This document shows, in pieces, positions 44,015 through 53,176 of a DNA stretch of 64,000 nt. The position numbers and the translations under genes were made by a program. Location of the stretch: contig JALIHJ010000068.1 in the NCBI GenBank assembly GCA_022984795.1, forward strand, positions 1 through 64,000. Direction: 5' to 3'. The number at the start of each line of letters is the position of its first letter. Position 1 is the first letter of the stretch. The notes beneath the pieces were generated by a model, which worked only from the letters and a program-made list of their open reading frames with translations, was not told the DNA's origin and ran no database searches. This stretch comes from Fabrea salina. Its lineage: Eukaryota; Ciliophora; Heterotrichea; Heterotrichida; Fabreidae.

Positions 44015-47000
44015 ATGAAAGGTGCTTGTGCTGTGCTTTTAGTTTTTGTAGGAATGGTTTCTGGGCTTCCTAATTGTGCTACTCCCAATTCTAATGGATA
44101 TACTTGCGATAGCTGTGCTTCAAACTATTACAAAAGGGGGGCTTATTGCTATGAACACTGTCCCACTAGCTTTAGCACCAATCCAAATGGGAATTGTGAT
44201 AAGGTTGATCCAAATGATGATGTAAGACAAGTTTTTGACCTAAATTTCAAAGACATAACTGACTACTCAGCTAATTCTGTGGACACTTTCAGTACACCTG
44301 ACGGAAGTGCATTCAGGGACTCCCAAAACAACCCTATTCCTACCCAAGAAAGGGGATTCTACTTCAAGTCTACTTCTTCTATGGTATCTGATCAACCCTA
44401 CACTTACTTCATCTATCACAGATTCGCCTTTTTGGTGAGGCCTAAAGGTACAGGAGTACTGATAGAAGCTAAAGATGACTCTAAGACTCACCTAACTCTG
44501 GAGTTCGATGGAACTCATTGGCGTTACAGAGCCAAAACACTTAGAACTTCAGACTCTGTTTACTTAGACAAAGAAGTCACTTTGCCTCAGAATATGAATG
44601 CTTGGGATAGGTTTTTTTTTGGCACCTGGAATTGCCAAGTGGAAGGTGGTTTTGAATTCCTTTCTAGGAAAAATGATGGCTCAGAAATCAAGACAAAAAT
44701 AGAAGACCACTGGATAATTAGTAGACCTGATATAAGCACCCTGAAGTGGTACATTGGGGGTGGATTCACTGGGTTTGTCTACAGAATCTATTTTGCTAAT
44801 AGTCATGATGAGGGTGGTGTCGGCGCTCCTTGGGATCTATCACGCTGTGAATTCAACTACTACGTGGACAATGACGGTTCTTGCAAGGAGTGTTCTCTGT
44901 GCAGTAATAGCTGGCCTTGGTGTTACAAAGACAATAACTGCATTATATGTGATGAACAAGCTGTTTCTTCTTCCTCTGATTGCAATTCTGTAACTCAAGA
45001 ACCAGATTGCTTTTTGTGCGACTACAAGTGTTCTAACTGCGATGAGTTCAACTGGATCTGTAAGTCTGGTTTCTGTATCTCTGGGTCTGTGTTTGCCGGA
45101 GGAGTGTGCTTGAATGCCTGTCCAAGTGGGTTTGGTAGTTGTCCTGGAACATTACCCACTGCTGCAGTCTTAGAAGAAGACTTCACAAGGTTCCCCAAAG
45201 ACTTCACTAACTTCTACAGTGGAAGTAGCTCTTCAACAAGCCACCCATTTCAGACTGGGGGTGCCTCAGACCTACTGCCTATGAAGAACAGAGGAGTCTA
45301 CTTCACCTCTAGCAGGTACATGACTTCCACTAACCCCTTTGAGTTCTACCACGACTTCAGTATTGCTTTCTGGGTCAAAGTGTCTACTTCTGGCAAGATT
45401 CTAGCTGAGTCAAGCTTCCTTGAAATCAGTGACTCAGGCATGACACTCACTCTCGAAAACATCACACCAACTACTACTTCAGCTTCAGTCTCGGTGTCTG
45501 CTACTTCAAACTGGGTGTTCTTGGCTTTTGTGTGTGAGTTCACTTCCAGCTACCAAACCAAGTTAACTACTTACAAAGACAACACTCAAGACAGCACTGC
45601 CTCAACTGCAGACTACATCTTCAGACACTCTACAGGCAACAGCATTCAAATAGGAGGACACGACTCTTCTGGGTTCATTTACCGAATCAAGATATGGCAG
45701 ACTGCAAAGACTGACTTCAGTGCTGAGTATGAGTTTTGTGGAAGCTCTAACTGCTCAAACGACTTCTGGGAGTGTGACTACAACCAGTATGAAGATGGCT
45801 CTGGTAACTGTGTAGCTTGTGACGGAACTTGCAGCGAAGGATGTGTAAGAGGAACTGACTGCATTCCTTGTTCTGATGACTTGTGTGACGAGTGCACTAG
45901 TTTTGATGATGGTGCTTGCACTTCTTGTGTCTCTAATGCTTCTAGTGAGCCCAACTGCGTTTGCGACTCTGAGTTTTATGCACTAGAAAACGAATGCAAA
46001 TCCTGTTACTCAGGTTGTAGTCAGTGTTCTTCTTCTGAGTATTATCAATGCTCAGCTTGTGTCTCAGGCAGTTACCTACTCTACTCCATGATGTGTGTTT
46101 CACCTTGTCCTACTGGGTATGACAACCCATCAACTACTTGTGACCTTTCTACTGAACTAGTGGTGGACTTGCAGTTCTACGACCAAATCAAAGGAGACTT
46201 AGACGGGTTCACCTTTGGTTCTAACATAGATAATTTCTATCCTGACCTAGACACCAACGACCCCTGGCCAGCCAAAGACAGAGGCTACTACTTCCACACT
46301 AGTGCCTTTACCCAGAAATCACTCCTAATTGCTCCTAAGTTCACTGTACTGGGATGGCTCAAGCTCACTTCTGACTCAGGCACATTCATTTACAAGGGAG
46401 ACAACTCAGCTGACCACAAACTCCACATTACTTTCAGTGGAGGAAGCATTTCAGTGGACCTGACTACTGTAGACGAAGTGGTCTCTGGGTCTGGATCAAC
46501 CGACTTAAAGGACTCATGGAAGTACTTTGCAGTGAGTTCAGACATACTGGGAACTGGAGAAACCAAGCTTACAGTCACCATAGACTCCTCTACTGAGTTT
46601 ACTGCCCAGTCCTCTGCAGCTACTTTCTTTGATGACGACTCTACTCATAGACTCACAATAGGAAGCAGTAGTTCCTCTTTTGAGGGATTTTTGTGGAGTT
46701 TAAAGGTGTTCCAGACACCTGACAAAACAGGCACTGACTACCCCTTCTCAGGTTCAAGGAGTGACTGCCCTATTGAACAGTTTCCAGACTCAGAAGGGTG
46801 TTCTAGTTGTGTGGGATGCTCTGAAGGGTGTGTGAGGGCAGAGCACTGTAACTTGTGCAAGGATGAACTGTGCCATAAGTGTGATACCTTTGGAGTAGGA
46901 TGCAAAGAATGCAAAACTAACGCTGGTGACTCCTCTGGAACTTGTCAATGTGATACAGGCTACTTCAAGAACTTAGATGAGTGTGTTGAGTGTACTACCA

Positions 47001-49960
47001 ACTGCGATGCTTGCACTTCTTCGGATTTCCATCATTGTACGGATTGCAGTTCTGGTTACTTGTTGATTGAAGGAGTATGTCACTCATTCTGCCCTACAGG
47101 CTACTCTGATGTGTCTGGAACTTGCACGACCTCAGACAGCTTTGTGTTCCACCTACAACCTCACGCCATTCAAGACACTGTCACAGACACCCAATCATCC
47201 ATTCCAGTGCAGACAGGCAAAGACACTTCCTTCTATCCCACTGCAGACTCCACAGATCCTATTCCTGCCAAAGACAGAGGGTATTACTTCACAGGCACTT
47301 CCTACATGCAACTACCGCCTTACACTGGAACTGCTTCTCCTTTGTTGGCTCTGGGTCCCGAGTTTACTTTAACTATGTGGACTAGACCTGTTAGCCAAGG
47401 CACTCTCATCTCCAAGCAAGAAGACTCTTCTACTGTGCCTACTAAAATTGAAGTTGGGCTATCTTCCATGAAGACTTATGTAGACCTAGAAATAACTGGG
47501 TACACTACTCAGACAGATACTCAAGCACTTACTGAAGGATGGAACTTCTTAGCTGTGAAGACTTACCTAGACTCTGCAGTTCCTGAGTTCAAACTCTCTT
47601 TGTTCTTAAACAACACTCAAACACTCCAGCACAGCTTAGGAGAAAACTGGTTAGAAGACCTAGAGTCAGGGTTCTTGTTTACAATAGGAGCCAAACACTC
47701 AGACCAAAGCACAATTACCAACTTCTACACTGGGTTTATATGGGAAGTAAGAATTTACAACTCAAACAAAGATCCTACTACTCTATTGGAGTCTTCTAGT
47801 TGTGACTTCTGCAGTTTCTGTCCTATAGACCACCAGGAACAGTGTTTACCCAACTGCCTGATAACTGACTTCTGGAATGGAAGTGAGTGTGTGGAATGTG
47901 ACTCTGAGTGTACAAGTGGATGCTCTAGACAACACACTTGTAACTTGTGTATAAACTCCTTGTGCATAAACTGCAGTAGCTTTGAAGAAGGAGACTGTAG
48001 TGAGTGCAAGGCTAATGCCTCTGGAAACCCTTGTGTATGCGACCAAGGCTACGGACTAGACAGACTTGACCTAGAATGTATTGAGTGTGAGTCTTCTATG
48101 GGAAGAGAAGTGATTAACAATAAGTGTTACTGTGCAGAGGGGTACTTCAACAACAATTCTACTGGAATAGACTGCCAAGAATGCACCGCTAAATGCTCTC
48201 AATGCTTTCCCTTAGACCTAGACTGTGTAGACTGCCAATTAAAAAACTCAGTTAGCGATTCTTCTGGAGACTGCGTGTGTCCACCTTATTTAAGTCTTAA
48301 AGACAAAGAGTGTGGATGCGAGCAGGGTTACTACCTTGACTCAAGTCAGTGCTCTGAATGCCCTTCCCTTTGCACTGGCTGTCTTAGTTCCGAAGAGTGC
48401 TTAGAGTGTGTAGAAAATGCCAGCATCAACCAAAACTCAGTCTGTGTTTGTGACCCTGGATTTGCCCAAAACTCTTCAGAGTGTCAAGAAAGTTACTTCC
48501 ACGCAAGTCTCCACGTGACTTCAATAAACAACCTTTATCTCAACTTCACAAGTCCTCTCAACAAGACTCTGGACAAAGAAGACATTCAAGTCACAGTAGA
48601 TGCTAAGTTCAGCTACGAGATCGAAAAGAAGTCACCTAAAGAGTACTTGGTGTACATGAACTACCAAGAAGTGGTTGAAAAGAACCAAGTAGTTAAGCTG
48701 GACTTCCAGGCACCCTACATCTACAGTAACTCCAGCCAATTACTCTTCGAACAAAGCCTCCAAAAAGAACTCTACGAGTATGACCCTTACAGAGTCCAAG
48801 AGAAAAGAGGAGAAGAAGCAGGCCAGGACCTATTTGCTTTAGCTTCAAGTATTGGAGCGTTATCAAGCATTGCAGCTCCTAGCCCTACAATCTGGCCAGT
48901 AGCCAACACTTTGCAGATTATCTGTTACATTCCCCTAACAAACCTTCCAATAACTCCTAGACTCAAAGGGTTCTTCAAGTCCCAAAGTCTGTTCAGAATG
49001 CTTCCTAACTCAGTTAACTACGTTTCAGAGACCAAAGACTCGAACACCCACAAAAGATCTAGGGAATTCGGGTACTCCTCTGGACAGTTCTTAGTCAATG
49101 CAGGAAAGCCCTTGAGTGTTCTGTTAGCTATATTAGTATGCTGGCCGTTTATCTGGCTTATGAGTAGTTGCAAAGTAGCTTTTATCTCCAAAAAGTGCTG
49201 TAAACTTCTAGATAAGTACAAACTAGGAGTCTTTATAAGGTACTTAGTGCAGTCTTTTCTGGACCTGCAAGTAGCTGCCTTGGTTCAAGCTTACAACTTT
49301 CCAGAGTCAGAAGTAATGAGTATAGTCAGCTTTGTTTTGGGGACTGCATTCTTAGTTTTCTTAAGTGGAGTGCCTGTAGCCTTGCACATACTCACAACTA
49401 AAAAGTTCAAAACCGACGGAGAAGAACAAGCTAGGTTCCAAAGAACTTTCGGAAACTTTTACTCAGAATTTAATGTTTCCAGGAACTCTTCAAATAAATA
49501 CTTTTACTTTGTGTATTTAGTGCAAAGACTACTGTTTGCAGTTAGTTTGGTGGTTCTAAGCAACTACCCTACTGCCCAAGCCACTGTAAACCTAGCTGTT
49601 TTAGTTGGGTTCCTTTTTTTTGTGACGAGGTACATTCCTTACAAAGACCCCTTTGTGCATGTTTCAAACACTCTTTCTCAACTTGGAGTTCTTCTGCTAT
49701 TTACAGTCCTTAGTTACCTGCAGTTTACAGAGATAGAACTGGGCTCCAAAACTGAAACTTTCCTAGTCTATACAACCTTTTTTGTTTTGGGAACTCACAG
49801 TCTGGGGTCATTCTTAAGCTTCTTAAAAGGACTTTCGGACATCATCAAGAAAAGAACCAAAACCAAAGTGCGCCCACAAGTCAGTTTAAACGAAATAGTC
49901 AATCCTTCCCAAGACACCAGTGCTTTCTTCAAACGTGAAACCAAAAGTGCCATTCGTTAA
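44015..49960 (+). CDS. Giant LamG/ConA-like and Cys-rich multi-pass membrane protein 2
   Basis: 1981 residues with a signal peptide (MKGACAVLLVFVGMVSGLPN). LamG/ConA-like domains lie at about 67-290, 384-600, 712-920 and 1040-1270, separated by cysteine-rich furin-like blocks. A larger Cys-rich region spans ~1275-1490, a beta segment ~1492-1600, and about eight transmembrane helices ~1605-1945, ending in a short basic tail. It is a full-length paralogue of the 13147-19186 gene, with shared AKDRGYYFxTxxxxQxxLLIAPxFTxxGW-type blocks. Its frame is intact, so it serves as the reference for the frame break in the other copy. A surface receptor or channel-like role is inference. Confidence 0.85.
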   Translation: MKGACAVLLVFVGMVSGLPNCATPNSNGYTCDSCASNYYKRGAYCYEHCPTSFSTNPNGNCDKVDPNDDVRQVFDLNFKDITDYSANSVDTFSTPDGSAFRDSQNNPIPTQERGFYFKSTSSMVSDQPYTYFIYHRFAFLVRPKGTGVLIEAKDDSKTHLTLEFDGTHWRYRAKTLRTSDSVYLDKEVTLPQNMNAWDRFFFGTWNCQVEGGFEFLSRKNDGSEIKTKIEDHWIISRPDISTLKWYIGGGFTGFVYRIYFANSHDEGGVGAPWDLSRCEFNYYVDNDGSCKECSLCSNSWPWCYKDNNCIICDEQAVSSSSDCNSVTQEPDCFLCDYKCSNCDEFNWICKSGFCISGSVFAGGVCLNACPSGFGSCPGTLPTAAVLEEDFTRFPKDFTNFYSGSSSSTSHPFQTGGASDLLPMKNRGVYFTSSRYMTSTNPFEFYHDFSIAFWVKVSTSGKILAESSFLEISDSGMTLTLENITPTTTSASVSVSATSNWVFLAFVCEFTSSYQTKLTTYKDNTQDSTASTADYIFRHSTGNSIQIGGHDSSGFIYRIKIWQTAKTDFSAEYEFCGSSNCSNDFWECDYNQYEDGSGNCVACDGTCSEGCVRGTDCIPCSDDLCDECTSFDDGACTSCVSNASSEPNCVCDSEFYALENECKSCYSGCSQCSSSEYYQCSACVSGSYLLYSMMCVSPCPTGYDNPSTTCDLSTELVVDLQFYDQIKGDLDGFTFGSNIDNFYPDLDTNDPWPAKDRGYYFHTSAFTQKSLLIAPKFTVLGWLKLTSDSGTFIYKGDNSADHKLHITFSGGSISVDLTTVDEVVSGSGSTDLKDSWKYFAVSSDILGTGETKLTVTIDSSTEFTAQSSAATFFDDDSTHRLTIGSSSSSFEGFLWSLKVFQTPDKTGTDYPFSGSRSDCPIEQFPDSEGCSSCVGCSEGCVRAEHCNLCKDELCHKCDTFGVGCKECKTNAGDSSGTCQCDTGYFKNLDECVECTTNCDACTSSDFHHCTDCSSGYLLIEGVCHSFCPTGYSDVSGTCTTSDSFVFHLQPHAIQDTVTDTQSSIPVQTGKDTSFYPTADSTDPIPAKDRGYYFTGTSYMQLPPYTGTASPLLALGPEFTLTMWTRPVSQGTLISKQEDSSTVPTKIEVGLSSMKTYVDLEITGYTTQTDTQALTEGWNFLAVKTYLDSAVPEFKLSLFLNNTQTLQHSLGENWLEDLESGFLFTIGAKHSDQSTITNFYTGFIWEVRIYNSNKDPTTLLESSSCDFCSFCPIDHQEQCLPNCLITDFWNGSECVECDSECTSGCSRQHTCNLCINSLCINCSSFEEGDCSECKANASGNPCVCDQGYGLDRLDLECIECESSMGREVINNKCYCAEGYFNNNSTGIDCQECTAKCSQCFPLDLDCVDCQLKNSVSDSSGDCVCPPYLSLKDKECGCEQGYYLDSSQCSECPSLCTGCLSSEECLECVENASINQNSVCVCDPGFAQNSSECQESYFHASLHVTSINNLYLNFTSPLNKTLDKEDIQVTVDAKFSYEIEKKSPKEYLVYMNYQEVVEKNQVVKLDFQAPYIYSNSSQLLFEQSLQKELYEYDPYRVQEKRGEEAGQDLFALASSIGALSSIAAPSPTIWPVANTLQIICYIPLTNLPITPRLKGFFKSQSLFRMLPNSVNYVSETKDSNTHKRSREFGYSSGQFLVNAGKPLSVLLAILVCWPFIWLMSSCKVAFISKKCCKLLDKYKLGVFIRYLVQSFLDLQVAALVQAYNFPESEVMSIVSFVLGTAFLVFLSGVPVALHILTTKKFKTDGEEQARFQRTFGNFYSEFNVSRNSSNKYFYFVYLVQRLLFAVSLVVLSNYPTAQATVNLAVLVGFLFFVTRYIPYKDPFVHVSNTLSQLGVLLLFTVLSYLQFTEIELGSKTETFLVYTTFFVLGTHSLGSFLSFLKGLSDIIKKRTKTKVRPQVSLNEIVNPSQDTSAFFKRETKSAIR

Positions 49961-50103
49961 CTAGTTTAATTTAATTGTTATGTTATTGAGCCTTTTAAGA
50001 ACACAGAGAGTGTTGACTTTTTTGTGGGCCTTTTAAGTTGGCTACAGTTTCTTCTTCTGTGAACTCAATCAACAAAGTTTTTGATACTCGTTAACTAATT
50101 AAT

Positions 50104-50349
50104 ATGGGAAAAAGAAAGTCTTCAAGGGTCAAACAGAAAGCCCCCAGACCTAAACTAGACACAGTGTTTGATTGCCCTTTCTGCAACCACAAAAAGACTG
50201 TAGAAGTCAACTTTGAAGCAGGAAGAACCCGCGCTAACATTAGTTGTCGAGTGTGTGCTGCGAGCTGGAGCAACACAGTATCCGCCCTCACAGAGCCTAT
50301 TGACCTCTACAGCGAGTGGATTGACGAGTGCCAGAAATACAACCCCTAA
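50104..50349 (+). CDS. ELOF1: Transcription elongation factor ELOF1 (Elf1)
   Basis: 81 residues, full length. It begins MGKRKSSRVKQKAPRPKLDT and has a four-cysteine zinc ribbon (CPFCNHKK...CRVC) and the closing EPIDLYSEWIDEC. It binds elongating RNA polymerase II and is involved in transcription-coupled repair. The gene is preceded by a 143-bp spacer and is convergent with the next gene (10 bp). Confidence 0.96.
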   Translation: MGKRKSSRVKQKAPRPKLDTVFDCPFCNHKKTVEVNFEAGRTRANISCRVCAASWSNTVSALTEPIDLYSEWIDECQKYNP

Positions 50350-50359
50350 TCTTAATTAA

Positions 50360-51271
50360 CTACTTACTCCCTACAAAAGGAGCCTTAACCATATCGTCAC
50401 TGGAAGTCCGAATAACAGATTTGAGTCCTTTGCCAAAGTTCTTTTTAATTGACCTGCCTAAGAACACCAGTATTCCAGCTATAGCTATGTCAACTACAGC
50501 TATCACTAAGGCCTGACAAAGTATAAAAGTGTCAATAGACTCGCCAGGTGACAAAGCCAAAAGCACTAAGCAAAACGCCTTAAACAACTGGCAAGCAGGA
50601 GCAAGCACTAAAAACAGATTGAAAGGTTTAATCCTTTCTTTGGTTGCTGAGTAAAGTCCTAAGTAAGACACAAGCAGCATAGCAATGTACATCAGCAGCG
50701 AAATAACTAACCCTGGAGCAATGAAGTCTTCCCAGTCCACAGAAATGTAGTAAATAAAACTTGCTATTGTGAGAGAGTACAACAGAAAGTCCAACTTGAG
50801 TACTGAAACAAACACTTCGTATTGCTTGAAACCTTTTATCATGGCCAAGTTAGAAGTTTGTAACTCTTGGATAATTCGCCACCCGAACCTTTTGTAAGCA
50901 AACCAAAACGAGAAATAGTAAAACACCTGCGAAAGAATCAGAATAGGAAAAGCGATTCCAAGCAGTACAACGTTGCCATGGAGAGCTACCATGTAGACTC
51001 CGTGGAAGTTCAAAATAGTGGACATCACTTGGAAAGCCAAGAGTTCAAAAGCGTTTTCTTTAACCAGTGAGTGCCAGGCGAAGTAAATAGTTCCCACCAT
51101 AAGCGTAGACAGAGAGACTATGTAGAAGTAGTACTTAGCAGTGCTTTCATTGTAAATCAGAAGAATTAACGCCACCAACAACAACAACTCCACAGCAATG
51201 GTTGTCAGTGAAATGCAAGGAATATGGTCTTCGAACTTTTCTTTGAGTTGCTGGCACTTAACTCCTACCAT
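50360..51271 (-). CDS. Multi-pass membrane protein, about eight segments
   Basis: 303 residues from the ATG at 51271 (MVGVKCQQLKEKFED). The frame extends upstream into the dynein gene only without a better context, so that extension is rejected. Eight hydrophobic segments are visible, including SLTTIAVELLLLVALILLIY and VISLLMYIAMLLVSYLGLY. The tail is basic. The family is not recognised; the layout resembles small 8-TM proteins common in ciliates. The ATG is 40 bp from the divergent dynein intermediate chain. Confidence 0.75.
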   Translation of the reverse strand: MVGVKCQQLKEKFEDHIPCISLTTIAVELLLLVALILLIYNESTAKYYFYIVSLSTLMVGTIYFAWHSLVKENAFELLAFQVMSTILNFHGVYMVALHGNVVLLGIAFPILILSQVFYYFSFWFAYKRFGWRIIQELQTSNLAMIKGFKQYEVFVSVLKLDFLLYSLTIASFIYYISVDWEDFIAPGLVISLLMYIAMLLVSYLGLYSATKERIKPFNLFLVLAPACQLFKAFCLVLLALSPGESIDTFILCQALVIAVVDIAIAGILVFLGRSIKKNFGKGLKSVIRTSSDDMVKAPFVGSK

Positions 51272-51311
51272 CTTTGTATTCCAATTGTTCGCCTTAATAA
51301 GAACTAAATAA

Positions 51312-52925
51312 ATGTCCAAAGAAACAACTGACTTCCAAGAAGCACTTCGCCTCAACAAAGAACAAAAACGCAAAAAACTAGAAGCCCTCAGAGCGTCCAA
51401 GAAGATGCGGGAAGAGTCCAAAACCAAGTCTGAAACTAGTTCTTCATCTTTTGTTTCATCACTCAATGACCCCAACCTCAAAAGTTTAATAGGCGAAACC
51501 AACGTGTCAACTACTCCTTCGGAGTCCAAACAAGAGTTTGACAAAGAAAAACTCATCACTTACTCTATCCCTGCCAAAGCACGCAGCATCAAGTACGAAA
51601 GAGAAATACAAGTTGAAATCGAAAGTCAGTCTGAAGAAGAAGACTCCCCTGAAAACCTCGAAGCCGAAGCCCGTGCCAAACGACTACTCACAATAAACGG
51701 CCACAAAGAAGAAGAACCCCAAGCTGTCAAAGAACTCCCTCAGGACCAAGCTGAAAGCATTCTGAATTCTGAAGCTTTTTCCCAGTTCTTCAACAGAACT
51801 TCTGAACTGGTTGAAAAAGCCCTAGTGGAAGACTTCGACGTTTTTGAAACTTTCATACAAAAAGTCACTCTGGACGAAGGCCACGAAGCAAAGCGAAAAA
51901 TCAAGCCAGTCCAGTTCTTCCAATACCAAACAGAAGAAAGGTGCGTAAGCAGTTTGTCTTGGTCTTCGCACCACGAAGACACTGTTTTGGCTTCTTTGAA
52001 GAAGTCTGAGTCCAACTCAAGTCAGGAACCCGAAGGACTGCTTACTCTTTGGTCACTCGAACACCCAAAAGACCCTTCTTGTGTTCTTTACTGCCAAACT
52101 GGAGTCACCCACGCCTTGTTCAACCCTTCTGAAACCTACTCCATTGTAGGAGGAACTTCTAACGGACAAGTGCTGATTTGGGACACCCGGGCAAAGCCAG
52201 TCCCAGTGCAAAGAACTCCTCCCATTACTTCTGGGCACACTTACCCAGTTATTGGTCTCCACATAGTGGAGTCTGCTCACTCCACCACTATCCTCAGCAT
52301 GTCTGAAGACGGCAAAGTTTGTTTGTGGGGCAGCAACATGCTTCAAAACCCAATAGAAACCCACGACACTCGCCAAGGCGAAACTTGGGTGAACTGCATG
52401 GACTTGCAGCACAACGACCAGTTGACTTACTGGACTGGAACTGAAGAGGGCCAGTTACTCACAGGTCCCTTAAGAGGAATTTCAGCTGATAAAAAACAAG
52501 ACTCTTACTCTGCGCATTTCGGACCTGTGACAGGAGTGGACCACCACTCTTCAGCTCCACTAGTACTGACTTCGTCTATTGACTGGACCATTAAGCTGTT
52601 TAGAGACTCCTCGGCAACTCCACTGGCTACAATAGAGGCTTATGACGACTATGCTTACGATGTGAAGTGGAGCACAGTGAATCCTAGTGTGTTTGGGGCA
52701 GTTGACGGGGACGGGAACTTAGACATTTGGGATATCAGTAAAGGTCTTGAGTCCCAGTACGTGAGACACAGCACTGGAAACAAAGCACTTAACAAACTCA
52801 GTTGGGACCAGTCTGGGTACAGAATTGCAGTGGGCAGTACAAGTTCCTGCATACATATTTTACAATTAGATAAGGACTTTGCCCATGCAAAAGCTGACGA
52901 CTTCTTAAATAAATTAGACTTATAA
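51312..52925 (+). CDS. Cytoplasmic dynein intermediate chain, WD40
   Basis: 537 residues. The N-terminal charged helix (KEQKRKKLEALRASKK) matches the p150/NudE-binding helix of DYNC1I proteins. A Ser-rich linker follows, then a seven-bladed WD40 region (e.g. GGTSNGQVLIWDTR, GHTYPVIGLHIV, SSIDWTIKLF). The HHSSAPLVLTSSIDWTIKLF segment is typical of cytoplasmic dynein intermediate chain. It scaffolds dynein heavy and light chains for intracellular or intraflagellar transport. Its TAA overlaps the ATG of the next gene by one base. Confidence 0.9.
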   Translation: MSKETTDFQEALRLNKEQKRKKLEALRASKKMREESKTKSETSSSSFVSSLNDPNLKSLIGETNVSTTPSESKQEFDKEKLITYSIPAKARSIKYEREIQVEIESQSEEEDSPENLEAEARAKRLLTINGHKEEEPQAVKELPQDQAESILNSEAFSQFFNRTSELVEKALVEDFDVFETFIQKVTLDEGHEAKRKIKPVQFFQYQTEERCVSSLSWSSHHEDTVLASLKKSESNSSQEPEGLLTLWSLEHPKDPSCVLYCQTGVTHALFNPSETYSIVGGTSNGQVLIWDTRAKPVPVQRTPPITSGHTYPVIGLHIVESAHSTTILSMSEDGKVCLWGSNMLQNPIETHDTRQGETWVNCMDLQHNDQLTYWTGTEEGQLLTGPLRGISADKKQDSYSAHFGPVTGVDHHSSAPLVLTSSIDWTIKLFRDSSATPLATIEAYDDYAYDVKWSTVNPSVFGAVDGDGNLDIWDISKGLESQYVRHSTGNKALNKLSWDQSGYRIAVGSTSSCIHILQLDKDFAHAKADDFLNKLDL

Positions 52926-53176
52926 TGAAAAAGGTAGCAACGAGCTTAATGATTGCAAGTGGAGTGTTACAAGTAGTTAACTTAGTAGAGAACTTCAGAG
53001 TATCTTTGTTAGTGTCAAGTGTTTTGTTGACTTGTTTAGTAGGGTTTTACTTTGGAGTTGCTTTTCAAAAGAGCAAAGAAACTTGTTCGTTCTGTAAACT
53101 ACAAAACAGCATTTTCCGAAGAAACAACTTGAATTCAGTGCCTGGGTTCTTAGTTGAAGAAGGTTACTATAACTAA
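52925..53176 (+). CDS. Small membrane protein, 83 residues
   Basis: Starts at TAATG, sharing one A with the dynein intermediate chain stop. Two hydrophobic stretches (SLMIASGVLQVVNLV and VSLLVSSVLLTCLVGFYFGVAF) are followed by a polar tail with a CSFC motif. Unrecognised. An internal ATG at residue 9 is an alternative start. The end overlaps the convergent Nudix gene by 4 bp. Confidence 0.6.
   Translation: MKKVATSLMIASGVLQVVNLVENFRVSLLVSSVLLTCLVGFYFGVAFQKSKETCSFCKLQNSIFRRNNLNSVPGFLVEEGYYN

Noticed and set aside
49961-50103. Minus-strand peptide (EFTEEETVANLKGPQ) between giant protein 2 and ELOF1
   Set aside because: No ATG in frame and the region is only 143 bp; not enough to call a gene.
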